Shown here: positions 19,230 to 29,858 of the stretch, piece by piece | Layout: each line of letters begins with the position of its first letter | How positions within the stretch are numbered: position 1 is the first letter of the stretch | Origin: Lingula anatina | Taxonomy: Eukaryota > Brachiopoda > Lingulata > Lingulida > Lingulidae | Length of the DNA stretch: 29,858 nucleotides | Assembly: GCF_001039355.2 (NCBI RefSeq) | Contig: NW_019775441.1 | Span: forward strand, 164,181 to 194,038 | Direction: 5' to 3' | Program-made: the position numbers and the translations under genes | The notes under the pieces: model-generated | What the model was told of the DNA's origin: nothing | Seen by the model: only the letters and a program-made list of their open reading frames with translations | Database searches by the model: none

Positions 19230-21706
19230 AGGGTTTGCTTCATGCCGTCAGAATGGCCTGAACGGAACATATTCTTCAGAAAACATGCCCAACTAACGAT
19301 ATCTTTATCCAAATACACAAATTAAAAGCTCATTTGGTAAATTTTTGGCTTTAAAAAACGTCCTATTTGCTCGGCCTGGGAATTAATGAGCTACGTGGTC
19401 ACGTGGTCCAATGACGACAATCGAGCCACTGGAGAACAGAGCGTGCTTAGCTGTCAAACTGAGCTGCATTGTCTACCTGTAAGATGACTTCTCTGGCTTC
19501 TGATAAAAGTTTATACTCATTCAAATCTCTTACCCGAGGGGTCTAAATCCTCGTGAAGCTGTGTAAAACCATTTCCCGTCTAGTCATTTCTTTAACAAGC
19601 ATTTCATTATGGTTATCCCAAGTTGTATAAAACACTGCATTTGAATGAGTTAAGGGAAATGTTGATTATTGCATATGAGGTCCATGTTATTTGTGAAATT
19701 CAATTTATTTTATTAAACCGCTGACACTCCGTCTTGCATACTTTTATTAAACTGAGGTAAACAATGCCCGTTACCTTTACAAGTCCTATCTTAATCATCC
19801 ATCTACCTGGAACTTCCTTTACCTCTTAATTAGAGGGTTAAATGGCATTCAATTTGTCTTGCTTGTATCGAACGCACTCTCTATCTAAGCTTTACTCCAG
19901 TTATCTCAGGTAAAAATCTACCTGTGCGTTAGTTACAAAGCGCAGCTCCCGTAGACCTGGGGGTACTAGATAAAATCTGAACACCAGGTTTATCGAGGAG
20001 CTAGAGAAAGAAAGGAAGAATTTTTCCTGCACAACTTCATAGGAATTTTAACACGGACTTGATCCAGCTTAGACCTCCAAACTAACAGGGTGACATGGGC
20101 AATTTTCACAAACAAATCATAAAACTATATTTCAGTTAACCGCCTTTAAAATAAATATACCGTTCTGGGTAAATTAAAATAGTTATTAAATCGCAAGAAT
20201 ATTTTTGACTTAAATGATGATTTTATTATTAATGGAAATTAAGCTACTATATGAGGTACATTTGCTGTGATTACGCTGTCCTTCATGTTTTGCGTAAGTC
20301 TACATTTTGCTGTATGTGCTTGTAATCTTTTTAAATATGTGCGTACAATTTTTGCAGGTCTGGTTACCCCCCTGTTATGTGATGAGAGTATTAATTTGGC
20401 AATTAGTTCCTTAGCTTATTTGAATAGAATTGCAGTGTAAAATTTTCAACAAGATGTTGGCGAAATAGCCCATTACTCTTTGTAGGTATTTCCCCCGTCA
20501 AAGTTTGTCTAAAATTATCTTTCAATCTTTACTCTTTCAAAGACAGTATAAAGTTACCTGACATATTTTCGTGTAAACTTAATGACAAGCCAAGTGTCTC
20601 CAGTTCATTCCGTACTCAATTTTACCCAAGCAAATTTTTTTCTTGAGTAGATCTTTATAGCACGGTGTTATAAGCTTACAAATTTGCAAAAAAAAAAAAT
20701 AAAAAAAAAATTGCGTACTGACGCAGAATTTGCGTTTCAAGTTATAAAATAATCAATCTTTTAAATTATTTAATATTTCAGATGAAATAATCTTCAGAAA
20801 CAAATCCTCAAAGCATAAACGAATTAGGATAACGAACCATTTTATTATAGCAGTTCCCATTTTTTCTTTAATATAACGCTCTTTTTCCTGTTTTTCCTCA
20901 ACACGTTTTCTTCCACGGAAGCTTCAAGATACCCTGAGAGCAATTTCTTTTATTAATGTTCGCGACCGTGTTTGAACTTAATTGTTTAAGTATTGATATT
21001 TAACGTCATTTACAAATACCAATAAAATAACCCCATGAAATAAATGAGATATATTGAAAAATATGAAAGCCCACCAAGACGAGTTTCATACCTGTTATTA
21101 CCTGGCTTGGGAATTGCAGCGGTGCATAATTAACAGGTTTGTTGTAAACGAGCTTTTGGTCAACTACAATGCATTTAAAATGCATCAGCAATCAGTAAGT
21201 TTGCCAACTGATGACAGTTAATCTGAAAGACTACCAGCTCTTGATATGATCTAAACCACCTGAGGTGACCATGATCTAGAGCATCGCAACTATTGTCACC
21301 GAAGTTAGTAAGTAAGTCACGGAAGACCGTCACAGACAAAGAAAGATTGTCAACGAGAGCTGCAATTTTGGTGAATCCCACGGCAACACACCGAGGCATA
21401 ACGAAAATTCCTCAACTCCGTTCAACACAACTTTCCTTAACTTCTCCGTCTGTATGCACCAGCAGCTCAGTTGAGTCTCATAGACCTTTATCGTGATTGT
21501 CGTCACAGTACCACGTGACCCAGATCTGTTGCTTCATTTTTGCATATTGAGGTGAGGTTTACTAAAACGCTTTTTTTTCTACTAATAGATTGTTTTTATA
21601 ATTTTTAAATGGCGGGGATCGATTAAAACATACCTCTAGTGTATAGATTGAGTGCTGTATCTTCAAAATTCGAGAAATGGATTTTTACATGAACATTGTC
21701 CTTTAA
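19226..21706. mobile_element. TTAA-ended repeat element, copy 2 (2.48 kb), adjoining copy 1
   Basis: It starts TTAAAGG at the TTAA that closes copy 1 and ends TGTCCTTTAA. It has about 122 bp (20447-20568) not found in copy 1 and lacks the 350-bp block. No transposase is visible in either copy. ORFs such as 21175-21399 (minus) are not conserved between the copies. Confidence 0.8.
20687..20711. repeat. Poly-A tract in copy 2
   Basis: Two A runs separated by a single T replace a short A-rich stretch (GCAAAAAGTTTTG) at the same place in copy 1. Confidence 0.8.
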
Positions 21707-22168
21707 GTACGTATTTTTCCATGTGCTTTTATTTATTTATTTTTTTTTTTTTTTCAGAATATATTATCTTTCAGTTTGATTTTCTCCTTGTCAGGTACAT
21801 TAAATCAATGATATCTAAATATCAAATTATTTTTAATTGCTCATTGCTTAACTAAGAGTATACGGTTTAACATAACCATTATTTATGGAAATGTTAACAA
21901 TATGATTAAAAGTTATTGCACAATTGTACTTCAGTCGCAAATTTAAATGTATATCTCGAAATTATTTTAGTTATAATGCTTAATTAAATACAATACTAAT
22001 GGCAAGATCCTAGAATGCATTCTAGAACAACAGATGATATGTTTGAACCTAAGGTCTTGCGGCAAAAATCCATTAGACATTCTCACTGGAAACCAATTTA
22101 GTTATTTTTGATTTTATGCAATACTTATGTGACATAACAGTTAACCCTTACATGACAGTAGTAATAAT
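21707..22168. other. AT-rich spacer, no gene seen
   Basis: A poly-T run lies near 21738-21754. ATCCTAGAATGCATTCTAGA near 22008-22025 contains the palindrome TCTAGAATGCATTCTAGA-like core. No coding signal is seen. Confidence 0.5.
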
Positions 22169-22551
22169 AATTATGTTTCCGTTGTACAACGTTTTAAAAA
22201 CGTTTGAAATGTTTTAATCCCTATCCTGTGAATAGAAGGGGCGGCCAAACAATGGAGAGCCGTCTAAATCCCTTAATTTAGACGTAATAACACACAATAC
22301 CTTAGGCGAGTGAACCCCATGACGCCGGTATCTGTGGTCCAGCGCGAGCGCAACAATCCGCTATACTAAAGTGTAATTAACAGCAGGATACATCAGCCAG
22401 AAGGTCCCATTGTTTGTTGTGGCGATAGGATTATACCGGGTAGCTGTAAGGGGCCTAAACCCATGCTTCCGCGTGCCACTAAACCGTCTCCCGTAGCCAA
22501 CTTTTGTTCACTAGTTTGGCACGCGCAGCTGATTATCTTTCTAGTGTTGCT

Positions 22552-22999
22552 AATAAAGGGTAACGGAGAAGATCAGCATTGGTCAGAATTGTGCCGGAAT
22601 TGACGTGTAGTGGTGTAAGACATAAAGCTGAGTGGTCATTTTTAGCTGGAGGTGAACGGGACAGAAGACATGAACTCGCAGTTTTTCAAACAACATGGTA
22701 AGAATACACTTCTTCTTTACGCATTTTGGGCAGAGAATACTTGTAGAAATAATAGGCACATGATATGAAAACGTGACACGGAACTTGAAGGTGCAAAATC
22801 GTGGTTAATTTGCAGACAACTTGTTTTGAAATACATGCTGCCGTGTTGTTAGAATAACTGCTTTTTTTTCTCCGAGCCCACGTCTTCATTCCCATTCACC
22901 TCCAGCTAAAAATGACCACTCAGCTTAACGTCTTACACCACTACACGTCACTTCCGGCACAATTCTGACCAACGCTGATCTTCTCCGGTACCTTTTATT
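22552..22999. mobile_element. 448-bp foldback element with ~120-bp inverted arms
   Basis: The arms 22552-22672 and 22880-22999 are inverted copies: AATAAAGGGTAACGGAGAAG at the left pairs with CTTCTCCGGTACCTTTTATT at the right, and TGACGTGTAGTGGTGTAAGA and TCATTTTTAGCTGGAGGTGA recur inverted. The 200-bp centre has no recognised protein. GTGTTGCTA and AACTGCTA flank it as a possible imperfect target duplication. It is non-autonomous. Confidence 0.85.
22670..22701 (+). CDS. Speculative first coding exon (ATG to GT donor)
   Basis: ATG at the inner end of the left foldback arm opens MNSQFFKQH and stops at CATG followed by GTAAGAA, phase 1. The phase fits the candidate exon at 28558, with which it would make a signal-peptide-like N-terminus. 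The inverted right arm has GTG instead of ATG. The link spans 5.8 kb and is not supported by anything else in the sequence. Confidence 0.15.
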
Positions 23000-23319
23000 T
23001 TAAAACTGCTAAAAAAACTGCTAGTTAAATTTGGTATTTTATTCAATATGAATTTTCAGTAGTCAAAAATTGAACTAAGTATTGTTTGTTTAATTAACAT
23101 CCATGAGCGTCAGCATCAACCTCAAAAAATTCTTATTGCATTAATTTATAAATGAATAATTTATTTATAAACTTGCTGATTCAAGTATTTATAAAACATG
23201 AGCGCTGATGAATGAGGAATAAGGAAAAAACAGCGAATAGCATTTTCAAAAAAGAACAATACATGGCAAACATATTACTTATACTATATTTGTATTATAA
23301 TATTTAAATTAAATGAGGT

Positions 23320-23620
23320 GCATTGACAGAGGCGCAAGAAGAATCCAACTACAACGTGCAACAGGGGGACCTATGTGATCACACAATACATGCGAGTACG
23401 GTCAATTTTAATTGTAAATCATCAGTTAAAGAGGAGGGGGTCTTAACATAGCTCGCTCTCTATTGTTAAATGCGACTGTTATTATCTCTCGAACAAGCTT
23501 AAACCATGCCCATACAATTACTGTGACTCCGGCTGACATGCAGTGACGTCTTGTCAAACATATTTTGCTACAGTATACACTAGCGACTTGTTTTAGATCA
23601 CTCAAGTAAGAATGCATGCA
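23320..23620 (-). repeat. Inverted single copy of the 590-bp array unit
   Basis: Read on the minus strand it has the unit landmarks in order: GTGATCT, ACAGTAATTGTA, AAGCTTGTTCGAGAG, GACCCCCTCCTC and GTTGTAGTTGGATT, as in 12.8-13.5 kb and 14.7-14.9 kb. Confidence 0.75.
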
Positions 23621-24195
23621 TGCGATACCCGGGGAAAAAAATCAAGTATGCAACTGATCTATTAATTGTAATTGCACAGTACCTGTACATGTAACTAGAC
23701 CTTTGTTCTAACTCAGTAGTTTGGATTAGGATGCTTGGACAAAAAGCTTCTATTCAACTCGCTTAGACCTAGGGAGTGATGCTATTATCACCCGAGGAAA
23801 CACTGAGGAAACACTGAACCCTCTACCTGAAGTCCCCCTAGCTGAAACAAAAATGCACCTTGAACCTGTCCATTTGATAATCGTCAAATGATTTGTGATT
23901 TCATTGAACGTCTTTGATCGAAGCTTTTACAGGGTAAGTGACAATAACCGAACCTTGTGCTGATTATTTATTAAAGCGTAAGTTTATTCAACATGATCTA
24001 TTTTGTAAACAATACTTGCCTAGATTGAGCTTGGATTGATCATCGTCACTGTTTGGCTACTCTCACTGTAATGCGTGCTAAACGACAGACAACTTATAAA
24101 TATCATTTGCGTTTCTGTGTAAATGACCACATTAAGTTAAAATATAACGATGTCGGTGATTTAATCCATCCAACACATCTATATTTGTTCTTTTA
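23621..24195. other. No gene seen
   Basis: Mixed-composition DNA with a short duplication (GAGGAAACACT repeated near 23797-23816). No splice-supported ORF. Confidence 0.5.
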
Positions 24196-24199
24196 AAAC

Positions 24200-25055
24200 A
24201 CCCTTACGAAAATTTCCTATAGGATCCTATAGGATTCCTATAGGATCCTATAGGAAATCTTATAGGATCCTATAGGGCACCTTTCCTATAGGATTTCCTA
24301 TAGTTATAAACAAATATCATTCTAAACAATAGATATTTGATATAGGTCAATTTTATCAGTTGAATTGTCAATTATATATCACTATTAAAGCAAAATGCTT
24401 TTTATTGTTTATAATGCACAATCTAATAGTCTTCTATAGGATTCTATAGAAATTCTTTAATTACTATTTTAAAGAAATCTTGAAAAATTGATCATTTGTA
24501 AAGTAATCTTTTATGGAGAAATATTTTATCATTAGGAATGTTTTTGTACCAAATCATTGAAGCTGAAATTATTTTTTTTTTTAAATTTATGTTCAGACCA
24601 TTACAAAAATTCCTATAGGATCCTATAGGAAATCTTATAGGAATTTCTATGGGAACCTATAGGAAATCCTATGCTAATTCATGTAAGGAATTTTTATAAG
24701 GCCGGGTTGAATGAAAAATAATGAATCTGGCTTAAATATTAGTATATGATTTTGATTTTTAATTTATGTTCAGAACATTACAACAATTCCTATAGGATCT
24801 TATAGGAAATTTTATAGGAATTTCTATAAGAACCTATAGAAAATCCTATGCTAATTCATACAGGGAATTTTTATAAGGGCGGGTTGAATAAAAATAATGA
24901 ATCTAGTCTAAATATCAGTATATAATTTTAATTTTTAATTTATGTTCAGATCATTATAAAAATTCCTATAGGATCCTATAGAAAATCTAATAGGAATTTC
25001 TACAGGAACCTATAGAAAATCCTTTGCTAATTCATATAGGGAATTTTAAAAAGCC
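24200..25055. repeat. CCTATAGG palindrome satellite (~178-bp unit in its right half)
   Basis: The core CCTATAGGATCCTATAGG is a perfect 18-bp palindrome. It is clustered at 24210-24305 and then opens units at about 24605, 24783 and 24960 (period about 178 bp). Each unit continues with CTAATTCAT, GGGTTGAATGAAAAATAATG and TTTTTAATTTATGTTCAGA. No coding. Confidence 0.93.
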
Positions 25056-25440
25056 GGGTTGAATGAAAAATAATGAAACTGGCCTTAATATCAGTATATA
25101 ATGTATTTTTACTTTTTGTGTGATCATATTCACTTACTTCATATTTTTTCTATTATATTGAAAGTCAACCGTATCTAATCAAATTTTACCTGACCTTGGC
25201 TGTTTTAAAAAGTGAAAGTGCAATCCTGCCATGCTTCCACATGGCGAACGGAGCCGAGATTTAATTACTCAACCCTGCAGGGACGACGTGTGGGGAGGCG
25301 TGTGAGAGGCGGAGAGACTATTAAAAGATTAGGCGGTTTTTCTTCCATGTACGTCTGCCATTTTTAGTTCTCAGGATTTGTAAAGCCTGGCTCAATTCGT
25401 TGAGAATGCGGTCTTAGTGCTCGGGTAGTTAAGATAATGA
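25056..25440. other. No gene seen; GC-richer patch
   Basis: 25210-25330 is richer in G and C (GGAGGCGTGTGAGAGGCGGA). No inverted repeat that would mark the transposon end could be found here. Confidence 0.45.
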
Positions 25441-25482
25441 TAAGTTGTCATGTTGCCATGGTTCATTGCACATGGGTAAGCC

Positions 25483-25501
25483 TTTTTTTTTTTTTTTTTT
25501 T
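25483..25501. repeat. Poly-T tract
   Basis: A run of 19 T immediately before the small ORF at 25508. Confidence 0.95.
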
Positions 25502-25507
25502 GCAAAA

Positions 25508-25690
25508 ATGGATGAAATACACATTGAGCAATACTCAGTGGGCATCTGCACATTATGTGGATTGGTTTGGGAGGCCTATAAAGGCCCAAATAAGGCCACC
25601 CATGTTAGTCCAGCGAACAGAATCATGCCATGTCTATCATGTGAACAACGTACATCTCTGGGCACTGGGTGTGAGGGGAGTCCGATTTGA
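25508..25690 (+). other. Short ORF with two CxxC-like pairs, unrecognised
   Basis: An ATG after the poly-T opens MDEIHIEQYSVGICTLCG and later MPCLSCEQRT, so two CxxC pairs about 34 residues apart, then a stop. It could be a fragment of a zinc-binding segment. The reading frame shifts into the transposase-like frame downstream. I do not recognise it, and it may be chance. Confidence 0.25.
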
Positions 25691-25769
25691 GCTATATTGT
25701 ATGGGCTGTTCCCACCCCACAATCAGGAACCTGGTTGAATGCCACAACATGCCAGACTCTGTTAGCGAT

Positions 25770-26300
25770 ATACCGCAGTCGAGCGAGAGAGTGTCAACTC
25801 CAGACCAGGATCGCTACATCAGGTTGCATCAGCTGCGGGACCAATTTCGCCATGCCAGTCGTACAGCACAAGAAGCACCCAGCAGGAACAAAAACCAGAG
25901 CAGCAGCCCCACTGTGCCCAACTGTGCGTCGACGCGTGCTGGCGGTCAACCAATGGTGGTCGTTGATGGCAACATACCAGTAACTGCTCGTCACTATATA
26001 GATCAGATTCTGCAACCTTACATGACCTCGTTCATGCAGCAGAAAACTGATGTGACCGTTTCCCAACAGGACAAGACCCGTTCACATTCGGCACAAATGA
26101 TCCAAGTGTATCTGGAGTCCCAAGGGTTGATGTCCTACCCCGGCCTGTCTATTCTCCGGGTATGAATCCTATTGAACACTTGTGGTACTACATATATCTT
26201 GGCCGTCCGTTGGCCAAGGCAGGAGCTGATCCAGGTACTACGACAAGGCTGGAATAGGGTTCCGCAAGACACATCCCATCCACATTTATCAAAGTAAGCG
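25770..26300 (+). pseudogene. Tc1/mariner-type transposase remnant
   Basis: The frame from about 25790 has STPDQDRYIRLHQLRDQF and TAQ, the DNA-binding side of a Tc1-like transposase. It then jumps at about 25945 to VVVDGNIPVTARHYIDQILQ, SFMQQKTDVTVSQQDK and RSHSAQMIQ. After a frameshift near 26145 comes YSPGMNPIEHLW, and after another near 26200 comes RQELIQVLRQGWNRVPQDT. The second Asp (QQD) and the Glu (NPIEHLW) of the DDE triad are visible. The central part with the first Asp, about 250-300 bp, is missing. Frameshifts, the deletion and a stop near 26290 mean it is dead. Confidence 0.9.
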
Positions 26301-28556
26301 GAGATAGTACCGGCTATTGACCGTCGTGACTTTGTGTTGGGCTGGTGCTATTTTTGTTTTGAAACTATTCATGAAACTTAAGATTTTTGGTTCTGTATAC
26401 CAATGTCCTAAACAAATGATTCATATGAAAACAATCCAGTTTAGAGCTTCAAAATAACAATTATTTTGAAAAATATGGCCTCAAAGATTTTAATGGCTGT
26501 CAGTATATAAAAAAGATTTGTAAGATGTTTTGTTTATTGACTCTTTAAAATGTAAGGTGAAAAAAGTGCAGTAATAAGAAAAACTAGAAATGCTGTTATA
26601 TACTGATGAAATATTCTTACACGAGCCAATCTCAATAAAAAGAATGGGAAGTTTTAAAGCTAAATATTATGTATACTGAAAAAATTATGATAAAGATATA
26701 TAATCACAATAATAAGGTTTGATCAAAATAAAAACAAGAACGGAAAAAAATGAGGTTTATAATTTGACAAAAATTAAATTAAATTACAGAACCCCCTGTT
26801 GGCCCTTGATAAACTTTTCATCAGATTGAGCCTGTATTAAAAAGAGAACTAACGTAATGGTCAGTCCTATCAATGATCCTCTTTCATAGACTCTTAGTAT
26901 AACTGTACCTTATAAGTACACTTTGTCAATAAATAAAAGGGTTTGATATATATTATATGCCGAATTATCAGTTTAAAACGTAATTAAACTGCTTTTTTTA
27001 CCTTTTTGGGCATGTCTTAGCTGTCATTTGAAATGCGGAATACCATGCACTTTAAACACTCTTTGCTTTGTTACATAATTAGTTATTTATAATATAATGA
27101 TATTATAATATATCTTAATATTATTGACGGCCATTTGAATTTTGAAAACCGATCAATGTTCCGGATGTAGCCACTGCCAAGAAAGCCCAAATTAAATTGG
27201 CTTTTATACCCTCAAAGTATTAAATTCTTTTTTAAAATTTCAGGGAATAACATTTGACTATGGGACCCGGGGAAGTAGCAAACAGACACTTGGGGGGTTA
27301 TTGAACTGTCAGATAAGCTTATTCCAAGAGTTAAGGGTCATGACTAACAAAATATTATAATTAACATACATATAAAAAGGGGATATGTTTTTTTTTTTTT
27401 TTTTCATAAAACTAAATATGCAAAAAACAAACTGATTCTGCAGCTTTTATCATTTTCTGCCTTATGTATTGACGGCCATTTTGGTTTTTTGCTAAGTGGT
27501 ACGAGATTTAGCGTATTAACTAGTACTGTTGTGCTCTCCTGATAGGATACACGTTCAAAAAAGCTGTCAATAAAGTTTACCCGGCGACTTCTAGTCGTTT
27601 TTTTTTTTTTTTTTTTTCTCATAAATTGACGGCCATATTGAAAAATGCTCAAGGTCTCGGAAATAGCAACCAAGCTAATTTTGCTTCTTTTGACCTGAAG
27701 AATGCATTTCAGCAAAAAAAAAAGTTTACAGGAAAGAACATTGCAGGGTTCGACAATTGGGCCTATGGGAGTGGCGACTCGACTACCTGTCTTCCACACG
27801 TTTACACGAACACACGAAGGTCGCGTCGCGATATCTATCTCTCTCTTTCGAACCAGAAAAGTGCTGACCCGAAGAAAGCTTTCTAAACTAATTTTCTTTT
27901 GATTGTGTATTGTAATTACTCCACTTGCTCGCCTCCATTGTCTTGTAAAAGTGACAATGAATGTGTTGTTTTTTTTACACTCGAGTTTATAGAACTTTAC
28001 CCAACTCCTTTGCCTTGTTACATAATTTCTTTATCAAGGTTATAATCAGTGTGAAGAGGGTGTCTTGCCTCACTTAAAAAGGCAGTCGATTTTCATACTG
28101 GTTGTTGCTTAACTCATGCTAACCCATTTTGTACAAATATGGTTTCAATAAATCGACAAAATTATGACATTTATGACATTATGTGTATCAAGCGTTTTGA
28201 TACGATTGAAATAAAGGAAAAAAAGGATTACGGTATTAGTTACTATTTACCTTTGGCGTTAACTTCGCCCTGCTATATAAATGAACAAATGTTGCAGATT
28301 GTAACAAAAAATATCACAGTGTTTTTATGACATATGCTTTACATATTTGATAGTGAAACACTACTCGGCTTTAATGAATCACCTGGCGCTAACTATGTCT
28401 CCCCCTCCCATGCCTCCCGAAAAAACTGCTTCTTTTAAGTTCGAAATGAATTGATTTTAAGACAAAGAAGTTCATTAACACTTTTGCGACTCGGTCATTG
28501 TACAGCCTGTTGTAATCGATATTTAAAAAAGTTAATTATTGTACTCCGCTTTTCAG
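26301..28556. other. AT-rich region with poly-T tracts, no gene seen
   Basis: Poly-T runs lie at 27388-27404 and 27598-27617. The motif ATTGACGGCCAT occurs near 27124, 27469 and 27627; in the last two it follows a poly-T run and a CATAAA-like stretch, as if marking 3' ends of retroposed copies on the minus strand. ORFs at 27404-27902 are made of these repeats and homopolymers. Confidence 0.5.
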
Positions 28557-28557
28557 T

Positions 28558-28592
28558 GTTCATCCTGGTGCTTTCGGGGACATCTCAGGTTG
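28558..28592 (+). CDS. Candidate small exon, signal-peptide-like
   Basis: The acceptor CTTTTCAG is followed by a frame reading FILVLSGTSQVE and the donor GTACGATT, phase 1 in and phase 0 out. The hydrophobic run and small residues resemble the second half of a signal peptide. No start exon is certain. Confidence 0.3.
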
Positions 28593-29487
28593 AGGTACGA
28601 TTACGTCGCTAGCCTAAATCCATATGTTACTGGAATATACTGTATTTAAGTACACGTAAAGCTTAGTAAAGTCCCTATTGTCACACACCATAGATGCTGA
28701 ATTTTGTCTTGAATGAACAAATACCCTCAACTTATCGTTTTGTGCTTAAACCTTTCATAACTTGGACCGAGGTTTGATATACAGTGTACTGTAGCTTCTG
28801 AGAAATTCCTCGGTATCTAAATGCTGCAGCGGATGTTTAAATGATAGCTATCTCGGCTCCTTTTTTTTTTCTTTTTTGACAGCAACAAAGAGTGTTCAGG
28901 GAGAAAGTCACACGAAGACCGACGTTGTTTTGTCTTCACATTTCCTCTTCCTTTTTTACAGCAATTACTATCGTCATGAAACCGATAAAGCAATTAAGTG
29001 ACGACACATTGAATATAGTCATAAGGTGCATTTCGCTGAGTATTTACAAGATCTAGCGACACATTTTATCGCCACGCATTCTAGTCTAATAAATCAGGGG
29101 GCGTTTATGCTGAGTCGGGGATTCAGGAGATATGCCACTAAATGGGGAGGTTCTCGAGGAGACCAATAGTGTTGAAAAGTCTGAATAATTTTGTCTGTTA
29201 AATGTGAAGGCTAGCTTAGATTATCATACAATAGATGGTATCATAATTGACTTAGATCTTCAGTGTGTGCAACAAGTGGCGCAACAAATGATAATAAAAA
29301 CCATCAGGAAGAAAACGGAATAGAATATTTTGAAATTTAAACAGTCACTCTGGTGGCTTTGCGTCATGTCTATGGATCTGATATCAAATTTAGCCCAAAA
29401 TATTAGTAAATTCAGAACTAATAGCTAAAACGTAAATTGACATCTGCCCTAATTTGTCAGATAACAAAAAATACGCTTTCCTGAAGG

Positions 29488-29546
29488 TAGCGGCGTCGAA
29501 CGGCGACGGTGTTTTTCTGAACAACTTTCCTGTGAACTTGTATCAG
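29488..29546 (+). CDS. Candidate small exon following 28558-28592
   Basis: After TTTCCTGAAG a phase-0 frame reads VAASNGDGVFLNNFPVNLYQ and ends CAG before GTACGAAA. The phase fits the exon at 28558. The product is unrecognised; if real, the gene continues past the window end. Confidence 0.33.
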
Positions 29547-29710
29547 GTACGAAAATCCTCCTTTTCAACAAGCGATGTGTTATTAATTCATGTCACAGAG
29601 TAAATTTATACAGGCAAAATATCATTCAAGGAACTAGTTCCAAGAAATGAACGAGAGTAAAATATAAGTCAGCACAAATATAAACCATACAACAATGAGT
29701 CTATATTTAA

Positions 29711-29858
29711 AGTATAATCCCTCCTGTTATGGGCCATCACCTCATTTTTTTTTCACCGCGAGCCCCTTTAATTAATGTATTGTAGTACTCATTCTACCCA
29801 TTTCTTTCCCTTCCCCTTTCTCTTGTTAGAAGGAAGTTAAATAATTAAGCACTCAAAA
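29711..29858. repeat. Interspersed repeat, copy 2
   Basis: TATAATCCCTCCTGT, CCCTTCCCCTTTCTCTTGT and AAGGAAGTTAAATAATTAAG follow the order seen at 15238-15420. It is cut by the window end. Confidence 0.65.

Larger units (their letters stand above)
22169..23103. repeat. Interspersed repeat, copy interrupted by a foldback element
   Basis: It matches 12022-12500 on both sides of 22552-22999. The left part (to about 22550) and the right part (from about 23010, TTTGGTATTTTATTCAATAT) are contiguous in the other copy. Confidence 0.88.

Noticed and set aside
21175-21399. Minus-strand ORF in copy 2 (CVAVGFTKIAALVDN)
   Set aside because: It briefly resembles a beta-propeller strand, but the same region of copy 1 is not open in that frame.
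22686-22895. Minus-strand ORF within the foldback element
   Set aside because: It starts in the inverted arm, has no family resemblance, and is better explained by the foldback structure.
27404-27902. Overlapping ORFs of 131, 86 and 66 codons
   Set aside because: They run through poly-A/T tracts (KKKKKK) and dispersed repeats on both strands and have no conserved motif.
1-29858. tRNA, rRNA, CRISPR and bacterial operon features
   Set aside because: No cloverleaf, rRNA core, spaced direct-repeat array or ribosome-binding-site operon was seen; introns show that the DNA is eukaryotic.

Overview
The window looks like nuclear DNA of a marine invertebrate. Genes are split by GT-AG introns, the DNA is AT-rich, and it is full of microsatellites, inverted-repeat elements and tandem repeats. 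The nuclear-receptor-like AGGTCA repeats and the TerD gene fit a bivalve mollusc best, but the taxon is an inference and I give no species.

Layout. 1-590: two tandem repeats. 2014-6498 (minus): an eight-exon gene for a cytoplasmic von Willebrand A (vWA) protein of the Vwk/TerY-like class, with a second, collagen/matrilin-type vWA domain carried by one large cassette exon. Its intron 5 contains a full-length TTAA-ended MITE that abuts exon 6. 6690-7610: six ~146-bp repeats, each with a perfect AGGTCA direct repeat (DR1), just upstream of that gene. 8615-8958: a second copy of the same MITE. 10369-11490 (minus): a gene with a Cys-rich N-terminus, a ubiquitin-like fold and a TerD domain. An in-frame TAG and an unresolved intron phase suggest that this allele is damaged. 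From 12 kb on the window is mostly repeats: a ~590-bp tandem array (12.5-15.0 kb), two adjacent TTAA-ended 2.5-kb elements (16.5-21.7 kb), a duplicated repeat interrupted by a 448-bp foldback element (22.2-23.1 kb), a CCTATAGG palindrome satellite (24.2-25.05 kb) and a Tc1/mariner-type transposase remnant (25.8-26.3 kb). Two short candidate exons of a secreted protein lie on the plus strand at 28.5-29.5 kb.

How the genes relate. TerD and vWA proteins are partners in the bacterial ter stress-response systems. Here a TerD gene and a Vwk/TerY-like vWA gene lie on the same strand about 3.9 kb apart in an animal-like genome, with a putative nuclear-receptor-site array between them. This is the best candidate for an undescribed system in the window: an animal 'ter-like' locus that adds a ubiquitin-like domain and a nested, skippable second vWA domain. 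Exon limits were worked out by hand from splice motifs and reading-frame phase; no alignment or transcript evidence was available.
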